The position numbers and the translations under genes are program-made. Source: GCA-002712965 sp913048525 (GTDB lineage Bacteria; Chloroflexota; Dehalococcoidia; Lucifugimonadales; UBA826). From it: a stretch of 25,708 nucleotides of DNA. Under the pieces are notes generated by a model. It ran no database searches and had not been told where the DNA came from. It was given only the letters and a program-made list of their open reading frames with translations. Location of the stretch: NCBI GenBank assembly GCA_913048525.1, contig CAJWWP010000024.1:1-25708 (forward strand). The letters run 5' to 3'. Of this stretch, positions 1 through 7,222 are shown one piece after another. Position 1 is the first letter of the stretch. Every line of letters begins with the position of its first letter.

Positions 1-378
1 GTAACCTGGGTCAGGAACAAGAGCTATGTCTCCTGCGTCGATAAAGCATAAAGAAACGTGGCCAATTCCCTCCTTTGCCCCAATAAGAGGAAGAATTTCC
101 TTATCGGAATCAAGGGTTACTCCGAATCGATCACTGTACCAATTAGCCACAGCCGCCCTAAATTCGGGCAACCCATCTGTTTCAGGATATCTGTGATTTG
201 GATTATCCAGAGCTGTTGCTCTCAGTTTTTCAACTACTCGGTCAGGAGTTGGAATATCTGGATCTCCAATTCCAAAGGAAATTACATTAATGCCTTGAGC
301 CTTCTTGGCTGCTATCTTCCTGCTTATCTCAACAAACAAGTACGGTGGAACTCTGTCCAATCTTTCAGCAAACTTCAT
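1..378 (-). CDS. dapL: LL-diaminopimelate aminotransferase, N-terminal part (cut by window edge)
   Basis: The reverse strand from the ATG at 378 is open to the window edge and gives 126 residues, so the C-terminal two thirds, including the PLP lysine, lie outside. The start has a strong ribosome binding site (GGAAAGAAGG, 6 bases before ATG). The protein begins MKFAERLDRVPPYLFVEI and contains FGIGDPDIPTP (about residues 36-46), HRYPETDGLPEFR and IGAKEGIGH. These are typical of class I/II aminotransferases of the DapL type, which convert tetrahydrodipicolinate to LL-diaminopimelate in one step with glutamate as amino donor. The next gene upstream is dapF, which uses the DapL product, and this supports DapL over a generic aspartate-type aminotransferase. 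The exact substrate is inferred, because the discriminating C-terminal residues are missing. Confidence 0.82.
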   Translation of the reverse strand, partial: MKFAERLDRVPPYLFVEISRKIAAKKAQGINVISFGIGDPDIPTPDRVVEKLRATALDNPNHRYPETDGLPEFRAAVANWYSDRFGVTLDSDKEILPLIGAKEGIGHVSLCFIDAGDIALVPDPGY

Positions 379-438
379 TTGCAACCTTCTTTCCAAACTA
401 CTTGATAAATCAACAACGCTAACGTTAATTATCCTAAA

Positions 439-1290
439 TTAATTTTTATGCGGTGCCCATTCCCCTCTAAATACCTCCTCAACTGGCCCTTCCATGAGGA
501 TAGAACCTTCCCCAGACCAGCTAATTCCAAGCACTCCCCCAGGAAGTTCTATCTTAACCCGATCTCCTACTAAACCTTTCAAATGTGCTGCAACGGCCAC
601 CGCGCAGGCCCCAGTACCACAAGCCATGGTTATCCCAGAGCCTCTCTCCCAAACTCTGACTTTAAGGTGGGTTTCACTAACCACATTTACAACTTCAAAA
701 TTAACTTTATTGGGGAAAATTTTATGACTTTCCACAAGTGGCCCAATTTCTTCAAGCGGAAAACTAGAAACATCTTCTTCCAAAAAGGTTATGGCATGGG
801 GGTTTCCCATAGACACAAAAGTCATGAAAAATTTACTACCATTTACTTCCATTGGATAATCCATGACCGGGAAAGATTCATCCATTAACTGGACAGGTAT
901 AAGTGACGGCTTTAAGATCGGCTCGCCCATTTCAACAGTGGCACCATCTATACCGTTGTTGCCAAAGGAAGGGTGTACATCCAACACCCCTGCCCCAGTT
1001 TCCACTGATATCACACTGACATCGGGACCTACCAAGCCTTCTGAAATCGCAAAGGCGACCAAACAGCGTATTCCATTGCCACACATTTCGCCTTCTGACC
1101 CGTCAGCGTTGAACATACGCATCTTAAGATCTGCAATGGTAGATGGCACGGCAACGATTAGACCGTCAGCCCCTATTCCCTTATGCCTATCACTGATTTT
1201 TTCTGAAATATCTGGCCAATCAAGGATTTGATCATACCCATTGACATAAACATAATCGTTTCCCGCACCATGCATCTTAGTAAACTTCAT
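439..1290 (-). CDS. dapF: diaminopimelate epimerase
   Basis: A 283-residue protein that interconverts LL- and meso-diaminopimelate in lysine and peptidoglycan synthesis, in the cytoplasm. Both active-site cysteines are in their family motifs: Cys70 in DGSEGEMCGNGIRC and Cys224 in ERGSGITMACGTGACA. The N-terminus MKFTKMHGAGNDYVYV is the usual family start. The reading frame can be extended to a TTG at 1308, adding six residues. I prefer the ATG at 1290 because it gives the canonical N-terminus, with an AAGG about 11 bases upstream. It sits between miaA (93-base gap) and dapL (60-base gap) on the same strand, so LL-diaminopimelate made by DapL would go straight to this enzyme. Function is secure; only the exact start is open. 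Confidence 0.95.
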   Translation of the reverse strand: MKFTKMHGAGNDYVYVNGYDQILDWPDISEKISDRHKGIGADGLIVAVPSTIADLKMRMFNADGSEGEMCGNGIRCLVAFAISEGLVGPDVSVISVETGAGVLDVHPSFGNNGIDGATVEMGEPILKPSLIPVQLMDESFPVMDYPMEVNGSKFFMTFVSMGNPHAITFLEEDVSSFPLEEIGPLVESHKIFPNKVNFEVVNVVSETHLKVRVWERGSGITMACGTGACAVAVAAHLKGLVGDRVKIELPGGVLGISWSGEGSILMEGPVEEVFRGEWAPHKN

Positions 1291-1324
1291 TACATTTAAA
1301 ACCTTCAAAGTACTTGGTTAGGTA

Positions 1325-1354
1325 ATTTTACACTCGACCTAAGCATCTAAGTAA
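1325..1354 (-). promoter_or_regulatory. possible internal promoter before dapF
   Basis: The 93-base miaA-dapF gap is the largest in this operon. Read on the minus strand it holds TTACTT (1349-1354) and TAAAAT (1325-1330) separated by 18 bases, a weak sigma-70-like pair about 35 bases before the dapF start. The sequence is AT-rich, so chance occurrence is quite possible. It would allow dapF-dapL to be expressed apart from the glycolytic genes. Confidence 0.22.
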
Positions 1355-1383
1355 CGTAGTACCTACTAGGAGAGGAATAGATT

Positions 1384-2298
1384 TTAACAACTCTGATAAA
1401 GGGAACATATTTTATCGACGATCTTAGAAGCGTCAGTGGCGGCAACATCAAACCAGTTTATCCTGTTGTCATCAGGCCTGAACCAGTTAGATTGAGTCCT
1501 TACCAGTCTATGTGTTCTGCTCTTGGTAGAATCGGTTGCATTTTGCCATGTGCACCCATAAGTCAGGTATTCACAAATTTCTCGGTAACCGATTCCATCC
1601 ATCGACTTTAGTCCAGGCTTGTAACCCATGTTAATTAGTTTATTAACTTCAGGTACAAATCCACCTTCCACCATCTGGGCGAATCTCTGGTCTACAGTTA
1701 AATAAAGTTGTCGTCTAGGCATGGAAAGGCCGACAATGAGGGTATTCTGACGTATAGGAGGTTGACGAGGCCTCGGAGTCACAGCCGCTAATCCCTGATG
1801 TAGTCTCTCCAGTGCCCTTATGACCCTCCGAGGGTTTTGCAAATCAATTATGGAAACCGACTCAGGGTCCTTCTCTTTAAGATCCTTTACTAGAGACCTC
1901 AATCCTTCAGACTCTAAACGACCCTCCAAAACATCCCGAAAGTCTTTCGATTGCGATGATTCTCCTGCGAATTGCCAATCTTCCAAAAGACTCCAAACAT
2001 ACTGACCCGTTCCCCCTACAACGATCGGAACAGATTTTTTAGACTCTATCCTTCCAGTCATTTTTTTTACTAAATCTTTAAATAGACTTACATTAAATTC
2101 TTCATCAGGTTCTAAAATATCGTAGAGGTGATGAGGAACAATTAAAAATTCTTCTTTATCTGGCTTGGCTGTACCAATATCCATATATTTATATACCTGC
2201 ATACTGTCAGCATTTATGATTTCTCCAGAGATATTCTTAGCCAATTCCAAAGCCAGTTTACTTTTGCCAACGCCCGTGGAACCTACAATAACGATCAT
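1384..2298 (-). CDS. miaA: tRNA dimethylallyltransferase
   Basis: MiaA transfers a dimethylallyl group from DMAPP to N6 of A37 in tRNAs that read UNN codons. From the ATG at 2298 the protein has 304 residues, normal for the family (about 300-315). It opens with a P-loop, GSTGVGKS (residues 6-13), followed by DSMQVY (31-36) and DIGTAKP. Later come VGGTGQYVWSLLEDW, NPRRVIRALE, the IGYREI segment and a C-terminal tRNA-contact region with SNWFRPDD. The frame extends to a TTG at 2340, but that would overlap tpiA and put 14 extra residues before the P-loop. The ATG at 2298 lies 14 bases after the tpiA stop. It uses an isoprenoid precursor, and a prenyl-synthetase-like gene lies four genes upstream in the same operon. 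Confidence 0.95.
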   Translation of the reverse strand: MIVIVGSTGVGKSKLALELAKNISGEIINADSMQVYKYMDIGTAKPDKEEFLIVPHHLYDILEPDEEFNVSLFKDLVKKMTGRIESKKSVPIVVGGTGQYVWSLLEDWQFAGESSQSKDFRDVLEGRLESEGLRSLVKDLKEKDPESVSIIDLQNPRRVIRALERLHQGLAAVTPRPRQPPIRQNTLIVGLSMPRRQLYLTVDQRFAQMVEGGFVPEVNKLINMGYKPGLKSMDGIGYREICEYLTYGCTWQNATDSTKSRTHRLVRTQSNWFRPDDNRINWFDVAATDASKIVDKICSLYQSC

Positions 2299-2312
2299 TC
2301 CAGATCTCTCTG

Positions 2313-3083
2313 CTATGCCGTGTTTCCGGCTAGCTGGCAAATTTCTATAAAACTATCCACCTCCAAGCTGGCGCCACCAATCAACAGTCCATCAACATTT
2401 TCAAGTTCCATGTAAGACGCTGCATTATCCAACGTTACACTGCCTCCATACATAACCGACAATTCCTCAGTCGTCAGTCTCGATCCTGAAATCCCTACAA
2501 CTGTTTCTTTTATAAACCCGGCCTTTTGACTAACTGATTCTGGGGCCGCGGCGCGCCCACTTCCTATAGCTGATAAAGGCTCGTAAGCAAATAACACTTT
2601 GGATATATCTGAAGCTGATAGTTCTCTTAAAGCTTCGCTAATCTGATTAAATAGTTCTTTCTCTGTTTCCTTGCCCTCTGGGCTCCCTCCCCTCATCTCT
2701 CCAACACATAGAACGGGTTGTATACCATGCTTTATAGCTATAGCTATTTTACTGTTTATGTTTGCATTCGTTTCTTGAAATAGCCGCCTGCGTTCAGAGT
2801 GCCCGACCAATAGGTAGTCACAAGTCTCCTCTATCATTATCACGGAAGTCTCTCCAGTAAATGATCCAGAGGTATCTGTGTACACATTCTGTGCCCCTAC
2901 GTGAAGGTCGCTACCCTTAACTGCCTCATATACAGGGAAAATGTTGGGGATACCAGGAAAAATTGATATGCACACATTACTGCCATTTAGAGATTTACTC
3001 TTTTCTAATACATTCGATGCCAGTGAGACTGATTCCGTCGCGGTTAAGTTCATTTTCCAATTAGCGAAGATATATATTGTCAT
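2313..3083 (-). CDS. tpiA: triose-phosphate isomerase
   Basis: This 256-residue TIM-barrel enzyme interconverts dihydroxyacetone phosphate and glyceraldehyde 3-phosphate. All catalytic residues are visible: Lys10 in ANWKMN, His95 in VGHSERR and Glu168 in FAYEPLSAIGSG. The phosphate-binding MYGGSV and the late DGLLIGGASLEV are also present. The usual AYEPVWAIGTG reads AYEPLSAIGSG here, a mild change next to the mobile loop. The ATG at 3083 comes 11 bases after the apgM stop and has no convincing Shine-Dalgarno sequence, so it is probably translated by coupling to apgM. It sits between phosphoglycerate mutase and miaA. Confidence 0.97.
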   Translation of the reverse strand: MTIYIFANWKMNLTATESVSLASNVLEKSKSLNGSNVCISIFPGIPNIFPVYEAVKGSDLHVGAQNVYTDTSGSFTGETSVIMIEETCDYLLVGHSERRRLFQETNANINSKIAIAIKHGIQPVLCVGEMRGGSPEGKETEKELFNQISEALRELSASDISKVLFAYEPLSAIGSGRAAAPESVSQKAGFIKETVVGISGSRLTTEELSVMYGGSVTLDNAASYMELENVDGLLIGGASLEVDSFIEICQLAGNTA

Positions 3084-3094
3084 ATTAATATATA

Positions 3095-4303
3095 TTAGGG
3101 TCCGAATTTTTTGAGTTTGTTGGCGTGAGCTAATACTTGAAGCATTAATTGCTCAGCCTGTATTGTGCCTATCGCCCCTGTTCTACATGATTTTTCATTA
3201 AACACTGCCGAGGAACCTTCAGAGTAGAGGGAGTTGATCATAAAAGGTACGGGATGCCAGCTGTGAGAAGCTGTAAAGGACGGAGTGGAATGATCTCCAC
3301 AAATAACTAAAACGTCAGGTTTCAAGTCTATAACCCTTTGAATATCCCTATTAAAGTTCTCCAACTGATGAACTTTAGCTAGAAAATCTCCATCCTCCCC
3401 TGCACTATCAGCAGGTTTGTAATGAAGGAAGAAAAAATCATATCCTTCATTAAAATTAGCTTCTAATGTCTCTATTTCACTCTCAAATGTTTGACCACTA
3501 TCCAAAATATCCATGCCTATCATTCCCGCCAGGCCTCTATACATCGGATATGCAGCAATTGCTGCAGGGTTTAAAGCATATTGATTACCAAAATCAGGCA
3601 ATGTAGGCAGGCTAGAAAATCCCCTGAGGAGAACACCGTTAGCTGCACTATTACTAGAACCTAGTAATTCAGTTGCTTTCGATACGAATTCTTTGATGAA
3701 ATCAGCCGTGATTTGTGCCTCCGAACTAAATGGCTGAGAGACCAAAGGAATCACTCCTTCAGTCTGGGGATCCGTTTCAGAAATATTGGGAGATATATTC
3801 CTACCTTTTAAAACCAAAACAAAACGGTAATCCATAACTGGATATACATGAAATTCCGCTCCATCTAATTGGATTTCGTTTAATTTGGAACAGAGGATTA
3901 TGCATGTTTCGGTATCCAAACGACCAGCCCGCCTGTCTACGATACTTCCTTCGACGTCAAGAACACAAAAGTTTCCTCTTGCGGCAACGTCTCCCAGGGA
4001 AATATCCGCCCCAATCCCCATTCCTTCTAAAATGCCCCTCCCCAACAAATACTTAACAGGATTGTATCCAAACAGAGCCATATGCCCCGGTCCGCTACCT
4101 GGAGTTATGCCAGGAAGCACAGGAATCGTTGCTCCGACCGATGAAGTCGAAGCCAACGCATCGAGTGTAGGTATATCGGCAATCTCTAACTCAGATTTAC
4201 CATAATCCGGGTGCGGCATACCCCCTAGGCCATCAACAACGACCATAACAATCCGTGAAGGAGTCGACCGCACAACATCTGAAAGATAAGGGAAGTCAAT
4301 CAA
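3095..4303 (-). CDS. apgM: 2,3-bisphosphoglycerate-independent phosphoglycerate mutase, archaeal type
   Basis: A 402-residue enzyme of the alkaline-phosphatase superfamily that interconverts 3- and 2-phosphoglycerate. The metal-binding start MVVVDGLGG (Asp24) and the family segment LPGITPGSGPGHMALFGYNP, with the candidate nucleophile Ser70, identify the shorter ApgM form. That form is known from archaea and some deep bacterial lineages, and differs from the roughly 510-residue GpmI. The C-terminal ICGDHSTPSFTASHSWHPVP carries further metal ligands. The start is TTG at 4303: AGGAGA lies 9 bases before it. The nearer ATG at 4312 is out of frame and followed by a stop after one more codon, so the TTG is well supported. 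It is 28 bases downstream of pgk, making a consecutive pgk-apgM-tpiA glycolytic trio. Confidence 0.94.
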   Translation of the reverse strand: MIDFPYLSDVVRSTPSRIVMVVVDGLGGMPHPDYGKSELEIADIPTLDALASTSSVGATIPVLPGITPGSGPGHMALFGYNPVKYLLGRGILEGMGIGADISLGDVAARGNFCVLDVEGSIVDRRAGRLDTETCIILCSKLNEIQLDGAEFHVYPVMDYRFVLVLKGRNISPNISETDPQTEGVIPLVSQPFSSEAQITADFIKEFVSKATELLGSSNSAANGVLLRGFSSLPTLPDFGNQYALNPAAIAAYPMYRGLAGMIGMDILDSGQTFESEIETLEANFNEGYDFFFLHYKPADSAGEDGDFLAKVHQLENFNRDIQRVIDLKPDVLVICGDHSTPSFTASHSWHPVPFMINSLYSEGSSAVFNEKSCRTGAIGTIQAEQLMLQVLAHANKLKKFGP

Positions 4304-4331
4304 CTAGTACATTCTCCTAATTTTGACACAA

Positions 4332-5522
4332 CTAAATATCTATCAGAGACGCTATTCCGGGTAGATCTCTACCCTCTAGGAACTCAAGTGAAGCTCCACC
4401 ACCTGTGGAGACATGGTTCATACGCGCTTCTAGACCTAGACTTGAGACTGCGTCCACAGTAGAGCCTCCACCAATAACGGATGTAATATTCTCTCTGGAA
4501 AGTGATTCTGCCACTGTCTTAGTTCCCTTCGAATATTGTGGCCATTCATAAACACCCATGGGTCCATTCCATAGAGCAGAAGCGGTTGCACTTAAAACAT
4601 CTTTGAAAAGTGTTGATGTACTTGGACCTACATCTAGAACCATTTCTCCATCATGGATGTCAGATACATCACATATCCTGTTGGAAGAATCTGGACCAAA
4701 ACATTTAGATACCACTGCGTCAGTCGGCAATACGATCTCACAATCAAGAGCCCGAGATTCCTTCATAAGCTGTTTTGCAGAATCTATAAAGGATTCTTCA
4801 ACCTGTGAATCGCCAACAAAAACCGATTCTGCTGCAAGAAAAGTGGCAGCCATCCCTCCCCCAATAAGAATATTATCGGCAACCGTCATCAAGTTCCTTA
4901 CTACATTAATCTTATCTGATACTTTGGCGCCTCCGAGTACAGCCGTGAAGGGCCTCTTGGGCGTTGTCAAAACACTTTGAAGTGAAAGTATCTCCTTCTC
5001 CAGCAACAAACCAGCCACTGACGGTATATAGTTGGTAATACCCTGAACGGACGCGTGGTTTCGATGAGCGGCACCGAAGGCGTCATTTACATAGATATCT
5101 GCGAGACTAGCCAAATTTTGTGCAAACCTTGGATCGTTAGATTCTTCACCTGCATGAAACCTTAAATTTTCTAGCAGTAATACTTCTCCAGAATTTACCC
5201 TTTGGGCGGCTGCAGAGATCTCGGGGAAATCCAGTGAAGGGCAAAATTCAGACTCTAACCCCAGCATTTGGTTCAATTTATCCCAAATAGGTCTCAAACT
5301 GAGTCCCGACACTTCCCTGCCTTTCGGCCTACCTAGATGCGAGCAGATTATTATGGCAGCATCGTTGTCTAGTAGGTACTGTAGGGTAGGAATCGACGCA
5401 CTGATACGTTTGGTATTGGCTATCTCCAATGTTCCGGGGCTAAAAGGCACGTTGAAATCCACTCGGACTAATATTTTTTGTCCAGATACCTCTACATCCC
5501 TTACCGACTTCTTAAGTGGCAT
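4332..5522 (-). CDS. pgk: phosphoglycerate kinase
   Basis: A 396-residue enzyme, the normal length, that transfers phosphate between 1,3-bisphosphoglycerate and ADP. Family motifs in order: RVDFNVP (about 20-26), CSHLGRPKG, LLENLRFHAGEE, DAFGAAHRNHASVQG, AVLGGAKVSDK, IGGGMAATFL, ALWNGPMGVYEW and STGGGASLEFLEG. One point stands out. The nucleotide-binding loop usually written GGGD(S/T) reads IGGGSTVDAV, so Ser354 stands where the Mg-ATP-contacting aspartate is usual. The codon is TCT, with no hint of a frameshift. I am not sure whether this variant is already common in related genomes. The gene begins with ATG, 8 bases after the stop of the prenyl-synthetase-like gene. Confidence 0.97.
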   Translation of the reverse strand: MPLKKSVRDVEVSGQKILVRVDFNVPFSPGTLEIANTKRISASIPTLQYLLDNDAAIIICSHLGRPKGREVSGLSLRPIWDKLNQMLGLESEFCPSLDFPEISAAAQRVNSGEVLLLENLRFHAGEESNDPRFAQNLASLADIYVNDAFGAAHRNHASVQGITNYIPSVAGLLLEKEILSLQSVLTTPKRPFTAVLGGAKVSDKINVVRNLMTVADNILIGGGMAATFLAAESVFVGDSQVEESFIDSAKQLMKESRALDCEIVLPTDAVVSKCFGPDSSNRICDVSDIHDGEMVLDVGPSTSTLFKDVLSATASALWNGPMGVYEWPQYSKGTKTVAESLSRENITSVIGGGSTVDAVSSLGLEARMNHVSTGGGASLEFLEGRDLPGIASLIDI

Positions 5523-5530
5523 AGGTTATA

Positions 5531-6505
5531 TCATCCCATTTCTGAGCACGTCACAGCCATTAATTGACGGACTTCCACTTTACTCAAGCCAACACTTTCA
5601 AGGCATTGTTCTGCTGAATTAATAAGATTTTTTATTCTATCCAAGCTCATCTGTTTTACTCCCAGACTCTCTATGGTGTTCAGAACTTTATCCAGATCAT
5701 CCTTCTCTAGCACTCGTTTGAAATATACATCACCCAGTTGTCTCTTTTCAGAAGGTCCGGCAGATTGCATAGCAAGCACAACAGGAAATAATTTCTTTTT
5801 ATTGAGAAATTCTAAATTATTTTCTGTATTTGTTCCCCAAAGTTGTTCTATGTCTGCGAATATGTGATTTGCCAGTCCGATATGCCGCCCACATTCTTCA
5901 AGAAGTTCAAGTTCTTTTTGATGTTTCCCAGCAAGCAATCCGGCCATAACCAGAGAAGCGGATATTAGAGATCCAGTCCTATCGGTTGCCATCGCATCGT
6001 AGGATTCAGGGGAAACATCCAGGCGTTCCTGCATTTCAAGATCTCTAAAACGACCTTCACAGGCCGTCAGTCCAGCCTTGTCTAGTATATTTATAGCCTC
6101 ATAGGAGGTCTCAGGTGAATATCCTTGGCCAATCATTTTTAGGGCTGTCATTCTCGCGAGAGCATGCATCCCATCACCCGCATTGATTGCCTGAGCCGGA
6201 CCCCATATCCACCAGAGAGCGTCTCTTCCATCTCTTTGTGGTTGTCCAGATTCAATATCATCATGTATCAGACAAAACCCATTCACCAACTCAAGAGCCG
6301 CTGCAGCCGGAAGCGCATTTTCCCAAGCGTCCTCAAAGATATCCAAAAGAGTTAAAAAAGAGACTGCGTGATGAACGGCATAGTTTGTATTGGATTCCTC
6401 TGTAAACCCAAAGTGATAAGACATCATTCCATATAATGGAAGAGTACGGCTTTCAAAAGTTTGCCTCAGCTCATTTAGAACTTCTTGACTTATACGGTCC
6501 TGCAC
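5531..6505 (-). CDS. divergent polyprenyl-synthetase-family protein with eroded active-site motifs
   Basis: A 324-residue all-helical protein of the trans-isoprenyl diphosphate synthase family. The fold signature is recognisable: LIHDDIES (79-86), AQAINAGD (104-111), ACEGRFRDLEMQER, DRTGSLI and GLANHIFADIEQLWG (210-224), followed by KKKLFPVV. Several chain-elongation residues have changed. The first Asp-rich motif DDxxD reads DDIES. The arginine pair after it reads RD. The second motif, normally QxxDDxxD, reads HxxADIEQ. The usual EGQ is EGR and the KTG lysine is Arg. Activity as a normal farnesyl- or geranylgeranyl-diphosphate synthase is therefore doubtful; it may be a regulatory subunit or use a different substrate. 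GTG start at 6505 with AAGGAAG seven bases before it, 3 bases after the tsaC stop. Confidence 0.8.
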   Translation of the reverse strand: MQDRISQEVLNELRQTFESRTLPLYGMMSYHFGFTEESNTNYAVHHAVSFLTLLDIFEDAWENALPAAAALELVNGFCLIHDDIESGQPQRDGRDALWWIWGPAQAINAGDGMHALARMTALKMIGQGYSPETSYEAINILDKAGLTACEGRFRDLEMQERLDVSPESYDAMATDRTGSLISASLVMAGLLAGKHQKELELLEECGRHIGLANHIFADIEQLWGTNTENNLEFLNKKKLFPVVLAMQSAGPSEKRQLGDVYFKRVLEKDDLDKVLNTIESLGVKQMSLDRIKNLINSAEQCLESVGLSKVEVRQLMAVTCSEMG

Positions 6506-6508
6506 AAA

Positions 6509-7156
6509 TTAACTTCCTTCATTGAATTTAACTCCCTTGCCCAAAACTTGCTCTAAAGAGGATACCGAAATTGCCCCATGTCTCAAAATAGTTGGAACAT
6601 CATTGGTACAATCTATGACTGTAGATGGAGTATTGGACAAAGTAGAACCACCGTCAAGAATCAAATCTAAAGAGGAATCTTCAAACTGCCTCAACGCCTC
6701 CGAAGCACTGGTAGCAGCAGAATATCCTGTTTTATTGGCACTGGTCCCAGTCACAGCCCCCCCAGTAAATTGGCAAATTGTTCGTGTAACTTGATTTGCG
6801 GGCACACGGAAACCTGCTGTTGCAAGCCCACTAGTCGCAGAGTCACAAATAACTTCATTTTTTTCTAGAACTATTGTGAGCGCGCCCGGCCAAAAAAAAT
6901 TCGCCAGTCTTTTAGCAGTCGAATTCACTAAAGGAGAATATTGGGACAATTCTCTATCCGAAGCTAGTAATATTGGAAGCGGAGAGGAAAACTCTCTGCC
7001 TTTTATCTCAAAAACCTTACTTACCGCCAGGTCGTTATTTACACATGAGGCTAACCCATACACTGTGTCGGTGGGTATGCAAACAACACCGCCATCTAAT
7101 AAAATATCGACAGCTAGTGCCAGAGATTTTTCACTTACAGATAATACTTGTGGAAT
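6509..7156 (-). CDS. tsaC: L-threonylcarbamoyladenylate synthase (Sua5/YciO/YrdC family), likely ATT start
   Basis: Makes threonylcarbamoyl-AMP from threonine, bicarbonate and ATP for t6A37 of ANN-reading tRNAs. The frame contains the YrdC motif PTDTVYGL (28-35 as numbered here), then PLPILLAS, FWPGALTIVL, GFRVPAN and GTSANKTGYSAA. The first standard start codon is a GTG at 7063, but starting there would cut the PTDT motif, which binds substrate. The frame is open upstream to a stop near 7222 with no ATG, GTG or TTG. I place the start at ATT 7156, giving 215 residues. AAAGGA lies 9 bases upstream, and an extended -10 promoter at 7187-7195 would start the message near 7180, excluding the earlier CTG. 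The length matches the YrdC-only form. The start is inferred. Confidence 0.85.
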   Translation of the reverse strand: MPQVLSVSEKSLALAVDILLDGGVVCIPTDTVYGLASCVNNDLAVSKVFEIKGREFSSPLPILLASDRELSQYSPLVNSTAKRLANFFWPGALTIVLEKNEVICDSATSGLATAGFRVPANQVTRTICQFTGGAVTGTSANKTGYSAATSASEALRQFEDSSLDLILDGGSTLSNTPSTVIDCTNDVPTILRHGAISVSSLEQVLGKGVKFNEGS

Positions 7157-7186
7157 GGACCTAATTCCTTTGATCCTGTTGATTCG

Positions 7187-7195
7187 AGTATAGCA
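7187..7195 (-). promoter_or_regulatory. extended -10 promoter for the tsaC-dapL operon
   Basis: Read on the minus strand this is TGCTATACT, a match to the extended -10 form TGnTATAAT with one mismatch. Transcription would start near 7180, leaving a leader of about 24 bases with AAAGGA placed correctly for the proposed ATT start of tsaC. No clear -35 box is seen at 17-18 bases. It lies in the 66-base gap between tsaC and the divergent guaA. Confidence 0.45.
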
Positions 7196-7222
7196 TGACA
7201 GTTGGAGCGTAAATCACCTAAT

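Noticed and set aside
58..405. Plus-strand open frame of 115 codons
   Set aside because: It is antisense to the dapL start, whose translation matches a known aminotransferase family; the plus-strand product has no family features.
2299..2340. miaA overlapping tpiA through a TTG start
   Set aside because: The ATG at 2298 puts the P-loop at the normal distance from the N-terminus and avoids the overlap.
6509..7063. tsaC starting at GTG 7063 (184 residues)
   Set aside because: It would delete most of the PTDTVYG substrate motif, which is present in frame directly upstream.
7202..7222. guaA start at TTG 7202
   Set aside because: It falls next to the divergent promoter and lengthens an already long N-terminus; the ATG at 7223 is simpler, though not proven.
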